Below, in pieces: positions 44,160 through 53,500 of a DNA stretch of 64,000 bases. The DNA comes from Phycisphaerales bacterium (GTDB taxonomy: Bacteria > Planctomycetota > Phycisphaerae > Phycisphaerales > UBA1924), in assembly GCA_020845755.1 (NCBI GenBank), contig JADLFE010000045.1, positions 1 through 64,000 on the forward strand. Direction: 5' to 3'. The position numbers were made by a program, and so were the translations under genes. Every line of letters starts with the position of its first letter. Position 1 is the stretch's first letter. The notes beneath the pieces were generated by a model. That model did not search any database, was not told the origin of the DNA, and saw only the letters and a list, made by a program, of their open reading frames with translations.

Positions 44160-46541
44160 TCAATGGTCCGACGGTTTGCCCGCCGCGATCGAATCCAACT
44201 GCGAAAGGTGAAGAGCGATATCAGCCAGGAGCACGCTGTCGCGCGGATGCGCGGTCAGCGATGGGGGACGATTGACTTCGAGATACTCAAGCTCCGATCG
44301 CACCAGCGCGGCCACCCGTCGAGCGATCTCCGCGGGGCTGAGCGCCTGGCCGGGCGGCGGTTGGATCGCGGCCAGTTCAACACCCAACTCAGAGAAGGCA
44401 GCGACGCGCTCGACGTGCGATGTACGATGGAAGTTGTCGGCCAGGTCGGCGGCGGCCAGCAGATGTGAGCGGGCGAGGGCGCCTTCTCCCGATTCCATCA
44501 GTTCTTCCGCGGGCGCCTTTCCCCGGCGGAGATACGCGATGCACAGGTCATTCATCGCCAGATGTCGGATATTGGAGGCCTCGTCACCTTGAATCTCGGT
44601 CGAACGATTCAGCGATTCTCGGCAGGCGTATGCAACCTCGAGCGCTTCCGCTTCGTTCGAATTCATCAGCATGTCACAGAGATAGCGCTGAGCCAGGCCG
44701 AGTTCGGCCCACCGCTGGGCGTTTGAAGGCTGTTGGCGACAGCAAGCGGCGTAAACCCGGATCACTTCACGCATGGCATCGAGATCATGCCCGCGCAGGG
44801 CCGCCACCATGCGGAAGTAGTTGGCGCGCCGATACAGCGCTTGGCCTTCTTCACCGGGCGAGCGTGCGGCCGCCACGGAGAGGTGTTCGGCCGCCTGTCG
44901 CAATCGCGGCAGACCGTTGGGCGATCCCTGAATCAGACCTCGCTGTTCGAGAACATCAGCGAGGTCGATACGTCGCGCGTTGGTGTCGTCGGCGGCCAGC
45001 AACGGAACGAGGATCGCTTCGGCTCGTTGGAGCAGGTCGGTCGCGGCGTCGATCTGCCCGAGGCTTCCGGAGCCGACTCCCCCCACCACTCGGGCCAGTC
45101 GCATATAGGTTTCTGCGATCTTCTGATCGACCCGCGGATCGCCGCCGCTGCGCGCACGGAAGTCCTGGAGGTATTCCATCGAGGCTTCGAGCGCAGCCCG
45201 GCGAGTTTCAAGCGACGTGCCGTCGCTCGCGAGTCGTTCGTTGAGTTTGATGGCGAGCAGGTCGCTGCCCCGGACAAGTTCTTCGAGCATCTGATCCGCC
45301 CGTTGCTCGGCGCTATTGGCACGGAGGAATTGTCTCGCTCCGAAGGCAGCGATCGCAAGGACAGAAGCAAGGGCGACAGCGACTAACGTCAGTGCACGCC
45401 TGTGCCGCCGGGCCGACGCGGCCGCCACGCTCCACAAACTCGGCGGGCGGATCGAGACTTGTGTTCCCGAGACGATGCATCTCAAATCTGCGGCCAACTG
45501 ACCCACGGACGGATAGCGATCCTCGGCGCGATTGGACATCGCGCGCGCGACAACGAGCGAGACATCACGGGCGGTCTTGCCGAACGACGCGGGAACCTTC
45601 AGCGCAGGCGGGTTTGCTTCACGGACCTGACGCACGAGTTCGGACAGTGACATGCCGTCTGATGGGAACGCGGGGCGACCGGCGATCAGTTCGTACAGGA
45701 TGACACCGAGCGCGTAGACGTCCGATCGCGTATCGGCTGGCTGCCCACTTGCCTGCTCCGGAGACATGTACGGCGCGCTTCCTACAAGGTGTTCGCCCGG
45801 GAGCGTCGAGAGCGTGGCCGCGGGATCGATCTCACGCGCAACACCAAAATCAACGACCTTCGGCTCGCCGGAGGCTGTATCGACAAGAATGTTCGCGGGC
45901 TTCAAATCGCGATGGATGACACCGCAGCGGTGCGCGTGTTCGACAGCATCGCAGACCTTGGCGTAGAGCGAGAGGAGCGCCACGCCGCATAATTGAGAAT
46001 CGCGAACGTACACGGTGATGGGCGGTCCCTGCACCAGGTCCATCGCCAGGTAGGGCCAGCTCCCTAGTTCAGTATCAAACTCGCCAGAACCGATCAGCAC
46101 CGCGATATTCGGGTGGCGAAGGCGCGAGAGTGCGGCGGCTTCGAACTCGAATCTCCGACGGGCCTCGCGTGTCGCGGCGCCGGCTCGGAGCACTTTGAGC
46201 GCGACCAGTTGCCCTGCCCGAGATTCGGCCTCGTAGACCTCTCCCATCGCGCCGGAGCCAAGGAGGGATTCAATGCGATAGCCCGCGATGCGCGTCCCCG
46301 GAGACAGCCCGGAATCGTGCTCGCGACGCAATCCCGCAAGGCGCAGAACGGGCGGGTCATCGAGAAACTGGTTGGTGCGCTCGTCCGCGGCGAGCATTCT
46401 GCGAACGATGGCGGCCAGAGCACCGTCGTCGCACTTGGCTCTGATCGCATCCTCGCGTTGCTCCTCGGAAAGTTCGAGCAACTCCGCAACGAGCGAGATC
46501 GCGCGCGAATCTTCGAGAGCATCGCACTCGCCCCGTGTCAC
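44160..46541 (-). CDS. Membrane Ser/Thr protein kinase with TPR-like C-terminal region
   Basis: A 793-residue protein. Residues 1-65 are the helical linker that accompanies sigma-paired kinases (LVAELLELSEEQREDAI, TNQFLDDPPVLRL). The kinase domain (about 90-340) has LLGSGAMGEVYEAES, VALKVLRAG, HRDLKPANILVD near 205, DFGVARE and YMSPEQASGQ, all catalytic residues intact. A transmembrane helix (LTLVAVALASVLAIAAFGA) sits near 381-402. The rest is alpha-helical, TPR-like, without beta-propeller. Start is GTG at 46541, overlapping the sigma stop in GTGA. It is paralogous to the kinase at 47306-49678, with the same layout and shared motifs, arising from tandem duplication. Confidence 0.92.
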   Translation of the reverse strand: MTRGECDALEDSRAISLVAELLELSEEQREDAIRAKCDDGALAAIVRRMLAADERTNQFLDDPPVLRLAGLRREHDSGLSPGTRIAGYRIESLLGSGAMGEVYEAESRAGQLVALKVLRAGAATREARRRFEFEAAALSRLRHPNIAVLIGSGEFDTELGSWPYLAMDLVQGPPITVYVRDSQLCGVALLSLYAKVCDAVEHAHRCGVIHRDLKPANILVDTASGEPKVVDFGVAREIDPAATLSTLPGEHLVGSAPYMSPEQASGQPADTRSDVYALGVILYELIAGRPAFPSDGMSLSELVRQVREANPPALKVPASFGKTARDVSLVVARAMSNRAEDRYPSVGQLAADLRCIVSGTQVSIRPPSLWSVAAASARRHRRALTLVAVALASVLAIAAFGARQFLRANSAEQRADQMLEELVRGSDLLAIKLNERLASDGTSLETRRAALEASMEYLQDFRARSGGDPRVDQKIAETYMRLARVVGGVGSGSLGQIDAATDLLQRAEAILVPLLAADDTNARRIDLADVLEQRGLIQGSPNGLPRLRQAAEHLSVAAARSPGEEGQALYRRANYFRMVAALRGHDLDAMREVIRVYAACCRQQPSNAQRWAELGLAQRYLCDMLMNSNEAEALEVAYACRESLNRSTEIQGDEASNIRHLAMNDLCIAYLRRGKAPAEELMESGEGALARSHLLAAADLADNFHRTSHVERVAAFSELGVELAAIQPPPGQALSPAEIARRVAALVRSELEYLEVNRPPSLTAHPRDSVLLADIALHLSQLDSIAAGKPSDH

Positions 46542-47110
46542 TGCTGGGCCTCCGAGGGGCGCATTCGCTCGAGCAGCCACGCACGGGACGCCCGCCAACG
46601 CCGCCCCACGGCGTGTCGCTCCTCGCTCAGCAGATCGGCGACGTCGCAGGTCGAAAGCCCCGCAAAGTAGCGGAGCATCACGATCTGATGCCCCAGCGGG
46701 TCAAGGTCGCGGAGGCGTGCGAGGTGATCGCTTAGCGCCTCGTGATCGACGGACGTTTCCATCGCAAGGGTGTCATCTCGTCCATCATCGAAGGACTCTC
46801 TTCCGAGTTGTCCGCCGCGCTTGATGGTCTTTCGCCGGCGGGCGTGATCGATCAGAACGCGTTGCATCGCCATGGCGGCCGCATCGAAGAACTGCTTCCG
46901 GCTTGACCAGGGATTCTTGTTTCCCTGGAGCCGCACGTATGCTTCATGCACCAGAGCGGTGGCGCTCAGAGTGTGCCCAGACCGTTCGCCCGCCAGTTTC
47001 GAGCGTGCGATCGCCTTCAGATCTTGATATAAGAGCGCGATCAGCGCCGCGGTAGGCACTCCCTCTTGCTCACTCCGAGGTGGATTGCGGGTTTGCAGCA
47101 CGTCTTCCAT
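46538..47110 (-). CDS. ECF-type RNA polymerase sigma factor
   Basis: A 190-residue sigma factor. Region 2 contains TALIALLYQDLKAIARSKL, ATALVHEAYVRLQ and FDAAAMAMQRVLIDHARRRK; region 4 contains HQIVMLRYFAGLSTCDVADLLSEERHAVGRRWRASRAWL. Its stop overlaps the GTG of the kinase gene downstream. It is close to the next sigma factor (49675-50241) across the whole length, supporting duplication. The probable promoter has TATAAT-like ATTATA at 47152-47157 on the other strand, about 45 bases before the ATG; a clear -35 box is not seen. Confidence 0.92.
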   Translation of the reverse strand: MEDVLQTRNPPRSEQEGVPTAALIALLYQDLKAIARSKLAGERSGHTLSATALVHEAYVRLQGNKNPWSSRKQFFDAAAMAMQRVLIDHARRRKTIKRGGQLGRESFDDGRDDTLAMETSVDHEALSDHLARLRDLDPLGHQIVMLRYFAGLSTCDVADLLSEERHAVGRRWRASRAWLLERMRPSEAQQ

Positions 47111-47305
47111 CGAATCCCCTGGATGATCTCCATCGCCGAGTTCGTCGATCCATTATAACAATGGGCGGTCAAACCTCGTCGAAACTTGGAGTTGCGCAGC
47201 AACAGGATTGTGTTAGGGTCATGTGCACGTCGCCTTCATCTCATGCTTGCGCTGTGATGCAGCAACGGAGAGCAAGGTGTACAAAGCGTGGAGAATCGAC
47301 ATCCC

Positions 47306-49678
47306 TCAGTCGAACGCTCGCTCGCCCCGAACGACGCGATCCAGTCGCATCAGTGAATCGGTGATCGTTTCCATGTTGCTCGATTCGCCGGCGTGCGCCT
47401 GCAGATCGGCCGGCCTGTTTTCGTCGAGGAATCGAACCTCGGCCCGGACCAGTTCGGCAACGCGGGAGGCAATCTGGTCGGGCGGCATGGATTGGTCTGG
47501 CACGTTCTTGGCGATCGCCATGAACAGCCCGCCGCGGGCAAGGTACGCAATCCGCTGGAGATGCGAATCTCGTCGGAGGTTATCGCAAAAGTCCTCGCTG
47601 ACGGTGTCGTGCGACATCTGGATGGCGACCGTGGCGCGAGAAAGCAGGTCTTCCGCCGGACGATGGCCTATCTGAAGGCGAACCAGCAGCAGGTCATTGA
47701 GTGCCAGATGACGCGTCGCGTTGAAGTTCTTTCCACCGAGTTCGATCGCTCGTCGGAGCGAGCGCCCGCAGTTCTCGGTCATCGCGAGCGAAGCCTCGCG
47801 GTCGGTGACCGCCAGCAGTTCGCTGAGGTATCGCTGCGACATGCCGAGATCTTCCCAACGCTCGGGGCTGAGCGGATCGGTGCGGGTGTCGGCCTCGCAC
47901 TGTTCGGCGGTGAGGCGGAGGGCCAGTTCGTCGGCCATCTGAACGGCCGAGAGCATGCGCATACGCCGTTCGTCGCGCTGGATATCGCGGGCAAGGCCGG
48001 GCTTGGTGCGGCGAACGACGACCTGCAGTTCTTTCGCCGCGCGCCGCATCATCTCCGGCGCGCCGTTCGCGAGCGAGAGCTGCTCGAGCACGCGGGCAAG
48101 CGCGATGCGGCGTGAATCGGTGTCCTCCTTGGCCAGCAGTTGCTCGTACAGCGACTTGGCTTTCATGAACAGGTCGATGCCCTCCTTGGTCTGGCCCATA
48201 TTGCCGGTGGTCGTGCCGCCGATCACCTTGCCAAGTTCGAAATATGTCACGGCGAGTTGCTCGATGACGCGAGGCTCGTCCGCCGATCGCGATTGAACAC
48301 CGACCAGGTACGCCTGCGCTGATTCGAGGGCGGCGCGGCGGGCCGACAGCGGGTGGCCTTCGCGGCGCAAGCGATCGTTCAGTTCGACCACGATGCTGTT
48401 GGAGCCTCGCACGAGTTCATCGACTAACTGATCGGTGCGGTGGGAAAAGTCGTGGGCCTTGATGCCCTGCATGATCGCGATGAAGAAGGCAAACGCGAGC
48501 ATGCCGGCGATGATCGCGGAGAACGCAAGGCGCCTCTTCTGACGGCGCGCCGACGCCAGCGCGAGCCGCCAGAGGTTCGGCGGCACAATCGAGATCGGCT
48601 CACCCGCGATCAGGCGCCGAAGATCGACCGCAAGGAGGCCCACGGACTGGTACCGGTCCTCGGCCCGCTTGGCCATCGCGCAGGCGACCACTCTCGTAAG
48701 GTCGCACCCGGAACGCCCAAACTTCTCGATGCCGGTCAATTCAGGCGGCTCGCTGTCGCGGGCCTGCTTGATGAGTTCAGGGAGCGAAGTCCTCGTGGCC
48801 GCAAACGCGGGGCTGCCGGCGACCAGTTCGTAGAGCACGGTGCCGAGCGAGTACACGTCGGAGCGCGTGTCAACTTCGGCCCCGCTGGCCTGCTCGGGCG
48901 ACATGTACGGCACGCTTCCGATGAGATGGTGGCCGGGGATAGTTGCGAGCGTGGCGTCCGGATCGAGTTCACGGGCGACGCCGAAGTCGACGATCTTGGG
49001 TTCGCCCGTGGCGGACTCGACGAGGATGTTGGCGGGCTTGAGGTCGCGGTGGATCACGCCGCAGCGATGCGCATGCTCGACAGCGTCGCATACCTTGGCG
49101 AAGAGCGACAGCAATACATCGCCCTTCATGCTCGTCGCCCGAACGTGCTCTGTAATCGTTGGGCCTTGGACGAATTCCATGACCAGGTAGGGGCGCGAGC
49201 CCTCCTGGCTCTCGAATTCACCCGACTCGATCAGGCCGGCGATGTTGGGGTGATGCAGACGCGAGAGCGCAATGGTCTCAAACTCAAACCGGCGTCTGAG
49301 TTCGCGCGAGACCGCGCCGGGACGGACGATCTTCACGGCGACACGGTTCCCGGCGAGCGATTCGGCCTCGTACACGTCGCCCATCGAGCCCGATCCGACG
49401 AGTCGAACGAGGTGGTAACTGGCGACACGGGTGCCGGGTGCCAGGCCGTGCCGGCGCGGCAACGAGAGTTCGGGTGAGCGAAGGATCGGCGGATCATCGA
49501 GGAACGCATCAGTCAACCCGTCGGCGTCCATCATGGCCCTGACGCGGGTGGCCATCGCTTCGTCGGCGCACATCGCGCGGATCGCGCCCTCACGCTCGTC
49601 CACGGGGAGTTCGAACAACTCCGCTGCGATGGTCATCGCGCGTGTATCGTCGGCGTATGGATCGGGCGTGCGAATCAC
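47306..49678 (-). CDS. Membrane Ser/Thr protein kinase with TPR-like C-terminal region (paralogue)
   Basis: A 790-residue kinase. The N-terminal linker (about residues 15-65, TDAFLDDPPILRS) is followed by a kinase domain (87-345) with LVGSGSMGDVYEAES, VAVKIVRPG, HRDLKPANILVE near 208, DFGVARE near 233 and YMSPEQASGAE. A transmembrane helix (FSAIIAGMLAFAFFIAIM) lies near 384-404, followed by a helical C-terminus with stretches like those in the neighbouring kinase (LVRGSNSIVVELNDRLRREG versus LVRGSDLLAIKLNERLASDG). Start is GTG at 49678, overlapping the sigma stop in GTGA. The two kinases are tandem copies, with the C-terminal sensor part most diverged. Confidence 0.92.
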   Translation of the reverse strand: MIRTPDPYADDTRAMTIAAELFELPVDEREGAIRAMCADEAMATRVRAMMDADGLTDAFLDDPPILRSPELSLPRRHGLAPGTRVASYHLVRLVGSGSMGDVYEAESLAGNRVAVKIVRPGAVSRELRRRFEFETIALSRLHHPNIAGLIESGEFESQEGSRPYLVMEFVQGPTITEHVRATSMKGDVLLSLFAKVCDAVEHAHRCGVIHRDLKPANILVESATGEPKIVDFGVARELDPDATLATIPGHHLIGSVPYMSPEQASGAEVDTRSDVYSLGTVLYELVAGSPAFAATRTSLPELIKQARDSEPPELTGIEKFGRSGCDLTRVVACAMAKRAEDRYQSVGLLAVDLRRLIAGEPISIVPPNLWRLALASARRQKRRLAFSAIIAGMLAFAFFIAIMQGIKAHDFSHRTDQLVDELVRGSNSIVVELNDRLRREGHPLSARRAALESAQAYLVGVQSRSADEPRVIEQLAVTYFELGKVIGGTTTGNMGQTKEGIDLFMKAKSLYEQLLAKEDTDSRRIALARVLEQLSLANGAPEMMRRAAKELQVVVRRTKPGLARDIQRDERRMRMLSAVQMADELALRLTAEQCEADTRTDPLSPERWEDLGMSQRYLSELLAVTDREASLAMTENCGRSLRRAIELGGKNFNATRHLALNDLLLVRLQIGHRPAEDLLSRATVAIQMSHDTVSEDFCDNLRRDSHLQRIAYLARGGLFMAIAKNVPDQSMPPDQIASRVAELVRAEVRFLDENRPADLQAHAGESSNMETITDSLMRLDRVVRGERAFD

Positions 49679-50241
49679 CCGCTCGACTCCGCGTTCCGGA
49701 TGCGTTCAAGAAGCCAGGCCCGTGCGACGCGCCAACGCCGTGCGACGGTGCGACGATCCGCCTCCAGGAGATCGGCCGTGTCCTGGACCGAAAGCCCGGC
49801 AAAGTATCTCAGCATTACAACTTGGTGTCCGTGCATATCGATCACACGCAGTCGCTCCAGATACTCGTCAAGCGTGCCCGGATCCACGGACGGATCAATG
49901 ATCACCTCCGCTGCGAGTGCGGCATCCAGTTCGATCCGTCGAGAGTCACCGCCGCGCTTCCCGGCGCGACGCTTCCTGGCATGATCGATCAAGACCCGTC
50001 GCATCGCTTCCGCGGCGGCAAGAAAGAACTCCTGTTTTCCCCACCACTGACGCTCCGAGCCTTGCAGGCGCAGATATACCTCATTGACCAGAGCCGTTGC
50101 GCTGAGCGTGTGCCCCGCACGCTCCATGGCAAGCCTCGAGCTCGCCATCACCTTCAGTTCCTGATATAGCAGCGCGATCAGCGTCCCGGCTGAGACACCC
50201 GTCTGCGCATTCGGTGGAGTAACCTGTATCGATTGACTCAC
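49675..50241 (-). CDS. ECF-type RNA polymerase sigma factor (paralogue)
   Basis: A 188-residue sigma factor with region 2 (GTLIALLYQELKVMASSRLAMER, ATALVNEVYLRLQG, AAEAMRRVLIDHARKRR) and region 4 (HQVVMLRYFAGLSVQDTADLLEADRRTVARRWRVARAWL). The GTG at 50241 follows GAGGGGAATGCCCAC and gives the same N-terminal length as its paralogue; an ATG at 50286 is possible but leaves little room for a promoter. A TTGACA-like hexamer is on the minus strand at 50321-50326, without a good -10 at normal spacing. Its stop overlaps the kinase start. Confidence 0.91.
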   Translation of the reverse strand: MSQSIQVTPPNAQTGVSAGTLIALLYQELKVMASSRLAMERAGHTLSATALVNEVYLRLQGSERQWWGKQEFFLAAAEAMRRVLIDHARKRRAGKRGGDSRRIELDAALAAEVIIDPSVDPGTLDEYLERLRVIDMHGHQVVMLRYFAGLSVQDTADLLEADRRTVARRWRVARAWLLERIRNAESSG

Positions 50242-50421
50242 GTGGGCATTCCCCTCACCGAGGCCACAGTCAAACCACCTGTACATGCCGAGATCCTAAC
50301 ACGTCGCCAGGGATACCCCTTGTCAATTGATGCACACACAAAGGATTTAGGGTTTACCCCGGGCATCACGAAGTATCGCGATGAATGGCCGACCTCCGGC
50401 CGGCTCAGAGGTGTTCAAAAA

Positions 50422-50458
50422 AGAAAAAGCCCCGGGGAGGGTGTGGGGCCCCGGGGCT
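50422..50458 (-). terminator. Intrinsic terminator of the secretion/pilus operon
   Basis: AGCCCCGGGG (50428-50437) pairs with CCCCGGGGCT (50449-50458). On the minus strand this stem is followed by a long U-rich stretch (complement of TTCAAAAAAGAAAAA), so it ends minus-strand transcription from the Gsp genes. A second, upstream hairpin is annotated separately. Confidence 0.93.
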
Positions 50459-50464
50459 CTGGTA

Positions 50465-50492
50465 GTCCCTGACAGGAGTGCTTGTCAGGGAC
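50465..50492 (-). other. Perfect hairpin preceding the Gsp operon terminator
   Basis: GTCCCTGACA (50465-50474) pairs with TGTCAGGGAC (50483-50492) around the loop GGAGTGCT. It lies between the last stop and the terminator and has no U-run. It may stabilise the 3' end of the transcript; this is inferred. Confidence 0.75.
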
Positions 50493-50515
50493 CTATATGT
50501 CGAAGATGGAGCGGA

Positions 50516-53500
50516 CTAGAACGGAACCTCCTTCAGGAGCAGGATCCGCGGCTTCTGGCCGTACTTCACGACGTTGGAGCGGTCGACAACCATGACGAAG
50601 CGGCGCTGCACGCTGGGCACCATCGGGTCGATCGTGCTCAGACCCTTCACGTCCGACTCGCGGTATCCCCGCACCACGAACCACACGGCGAAGTAGTCGC
50701 TCCTGGTGGACAACGCGTTGATCGCGCTCGAAGCGATCTGGAGTCGCTCCGCGTAACTGTCCTTCATCTTGGATTCATCACCGCTGCTCAGGCCGGCCTT
50801 GTAGTCGACCGTCGCGTTGAAACCCATGAAGTCGATGTTGTTGGGGTTGCTGCGCCAGGGGTTGCCGTCCACCGGCTGGGAGGGGTCCAACGCTCGCGCG
50901 AGCAGAATCTCGCCGACCGAACGAAGGCCGGGAGTCTCGCGGGTTGCATCAACCCCTGAGGAACTGAACCGCCCGTTGAGGTCCATAAACTTGTCGGGCT
51001 TCACGCCGCCCGCTTCGCGGAAATCGATCGGGCCGTTGCCCGTGGTTGGGCTGGACGAACGCGGCCAGGCGATGACCTTGTCGCGGAAGGCGATGATGGT
51101 CGAAGCGACATCGCTCCTCTGATCAAGGCTGGAGCCGGTCCACCACCACTCGCTGCTCGCGGTGGCTGGGGTGGGCGACAACACGCCCACCGAGCGAAGC
51201 ACGGTCTTGTATGCGGTATTCACGTTCACGCGACCGAGGACCGCGCGATCGACACCCCACAGCGACGAATCGACGCCCTCCACGCGATCAAGCAGTTTCA
51301 AAGCCGGCGGGATTTCCTCGACGCCGTTCTCGCCCGGATCGAACACGCGGTTGTTGTTCTTGTCATCGAAGGCGACAAACCGATCGAGCGCCAGACGCCC
51401 GCCCTCCAGTTTCGGGCTCACAGGGGGACTGGCCGCAGCGTCCTGGTGACCCATCTGGTAATACACGTGCGTGGGATCGTTGGGATACGAGTAGTTCATC
51501 GCCAGCGCGAGCGACTCGCCCAGCGTCAGGTACTTGTCGCTGACTTCATCGGGGTCATATTCCGGCCCAACCCCCATGGCCAGGAGAAGGTCCGTCGGGC
51601 GCAGGTACTTCTTGTCGAGCCCCGACACCAGCGAGGTCCGCACGTCCCTGAACGTCTTCTGGATCGCGCTGAGGTTCCCACCGATCACGCTCTTGTTCCA
51701 TTTGCTGGGCTCGGTCGTCAGTTCCTTGTCGGGGAATACCACGCGGATGGCGGATTCCTCGGCGATCAACTCGGCCAGGCGAGGATATCCGTGCCCGTCC
51801 TCAGTGCCGTTGAACAGATCTTTCGTGACCGTGCCGGGCCCCTGCACCGCGACGTTTTTCGCGTTGCTGTTGGTGTCCCACTTACCTTCGATCATGTAGG
51901 CCGGCACGCCCTCGGCCATGCGGTTCAGCGTGTTCGTGGAGGTATCGGGATCGGCGTTGCGTCGAACGATGGCAAATCGCGTGATCGAATACCCGGTATT
52001 GTCCTTGATATCAGAGAGATCGTCGTCCGGGCCGCCCTCGGTGCCCGCGACCTCGGCGTTGTTAGCGCCGGTCAGTTTCAGCGACTGATCGAGCGTGGTC
52101 CCGCCGTTGGGATCGCGAAGGCGATCAATGAGTTGACGCTTGTTGTCATCGTTGTCGTGCTTGCGCCACAACCTCGCGATGATCGGATCCCCCGCCAGGT
52201 TGGTCGGCGGCACCAGATCGATGTAGTCCGCGCCGCTGGTATCGACATCCGACTTGGGATCAAACGCACGGAGCAACTCCGGGGTCGACGTGACGCCCAT
52301 CTGCTTGCGGATCCACGCCTTCACCATATCGGGCGTGATGGAACTCTTGGCGCTGGCCCAGCGAGAGACGAGATCGTTCCCGCTGGCCGACTTGAACGGC
52401 AGGCAGAGCACATAGAAGACCTTGGTCTCACCCGGGCTCAGCGTCGTCGCCGCCGGTGCCGCGGCCAGGTTGTCCATGTCGTAACTCGCGACACGGAAGG
52501 CCTTGTCGTTGTACTCGATGTAGTACTTGTCGTCGGTCAGGTTGATCGGCTCGCTGAACGGGTTCGTCAACTGGAACGCCACCGCCTGCATCAGGAAGTC
52601 TTCATTGCCCTCCGACACCGTCCCGTCGATCGTGATGTTCTTGTACACGATGTTGTCGGGATCGCTGTCCTCCCATTCCTTGTCGCCCGCCTCGCCGTAG
52701 GGCGCGGGAGAGGGCTTGGTCGGAAAGTCCGTGTACACATAGAAAGACGCCGCGGAGGTGAGCACCGGCTGCGGACGGATCGGATACGCCACGATCTCAC
52801 GCGAGCCCTTGTACGCGGACCCGCCCAGTGTCAGGGCTTCAGGGCTTCGCCCGGTGGTCGGATCGACCTTGATGAGGTTGTGCTGCCTACCTGTGCGGTC
52901 GTACCACGTGACGACCTTGTTGCTGAGGTTCAGTTCGTCGGTCCACACCGTCACGCCGGCATCGCTCGAAGGCGTCTCCGACAGACGCACACGCATCGGG
53001 CTCGCGTGCGGGGCGGACGAGGCGGGGTCCCGCATCGACTCGACCATGTTCAGTGCCATGTGCGCCGCGACCCGCGCGCTGAACGCCGGGGAGGTATACC
53101 CGTAGTGCAGGAACGCATCCCGCTTGGGAGCGCCCGAGGTGGTGTCCACGGCATCCCACGTGCTCCCCGCGTTGGTGTGCGGGATCAGCGACTGGCCGTA
53201 GAGCGCGAAGAACAGTTTCGAGAGAACCAGATCGCTGTTGCTTGTGTGCGTGAGTTGCAGCGACACCCGCAGGTCCTCGTCGCCGATGCTCGGCGGCGGC
53301 ACGGGCGTGGTGACACTCGTGCTGAGCGACGAGCCGTCTTCCAGCATCATCGACCGCATCGGTCGCGCGCCGCTCAGGAGCGTCAAACGCTGACGGACGT
53401 CGTACGCGGACCACAGCATCGCGTCCACGTCCGCCAGCCCGTCGGGTTTGCCTGTGATGCTCGGGCCGTCCCGGTTGTCGACATCACGTTCGAGCGCCAG

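Noticed and set aside
47152..47157. Perfect TATAAT (minus strand) as a sigma-70 promoter of the sigma/kinase pair
   Set aside because: No -35 element at 16-18 bases; the TTGACC present is only nine bases away. Kept only as a remark in the sigma-factor entry.
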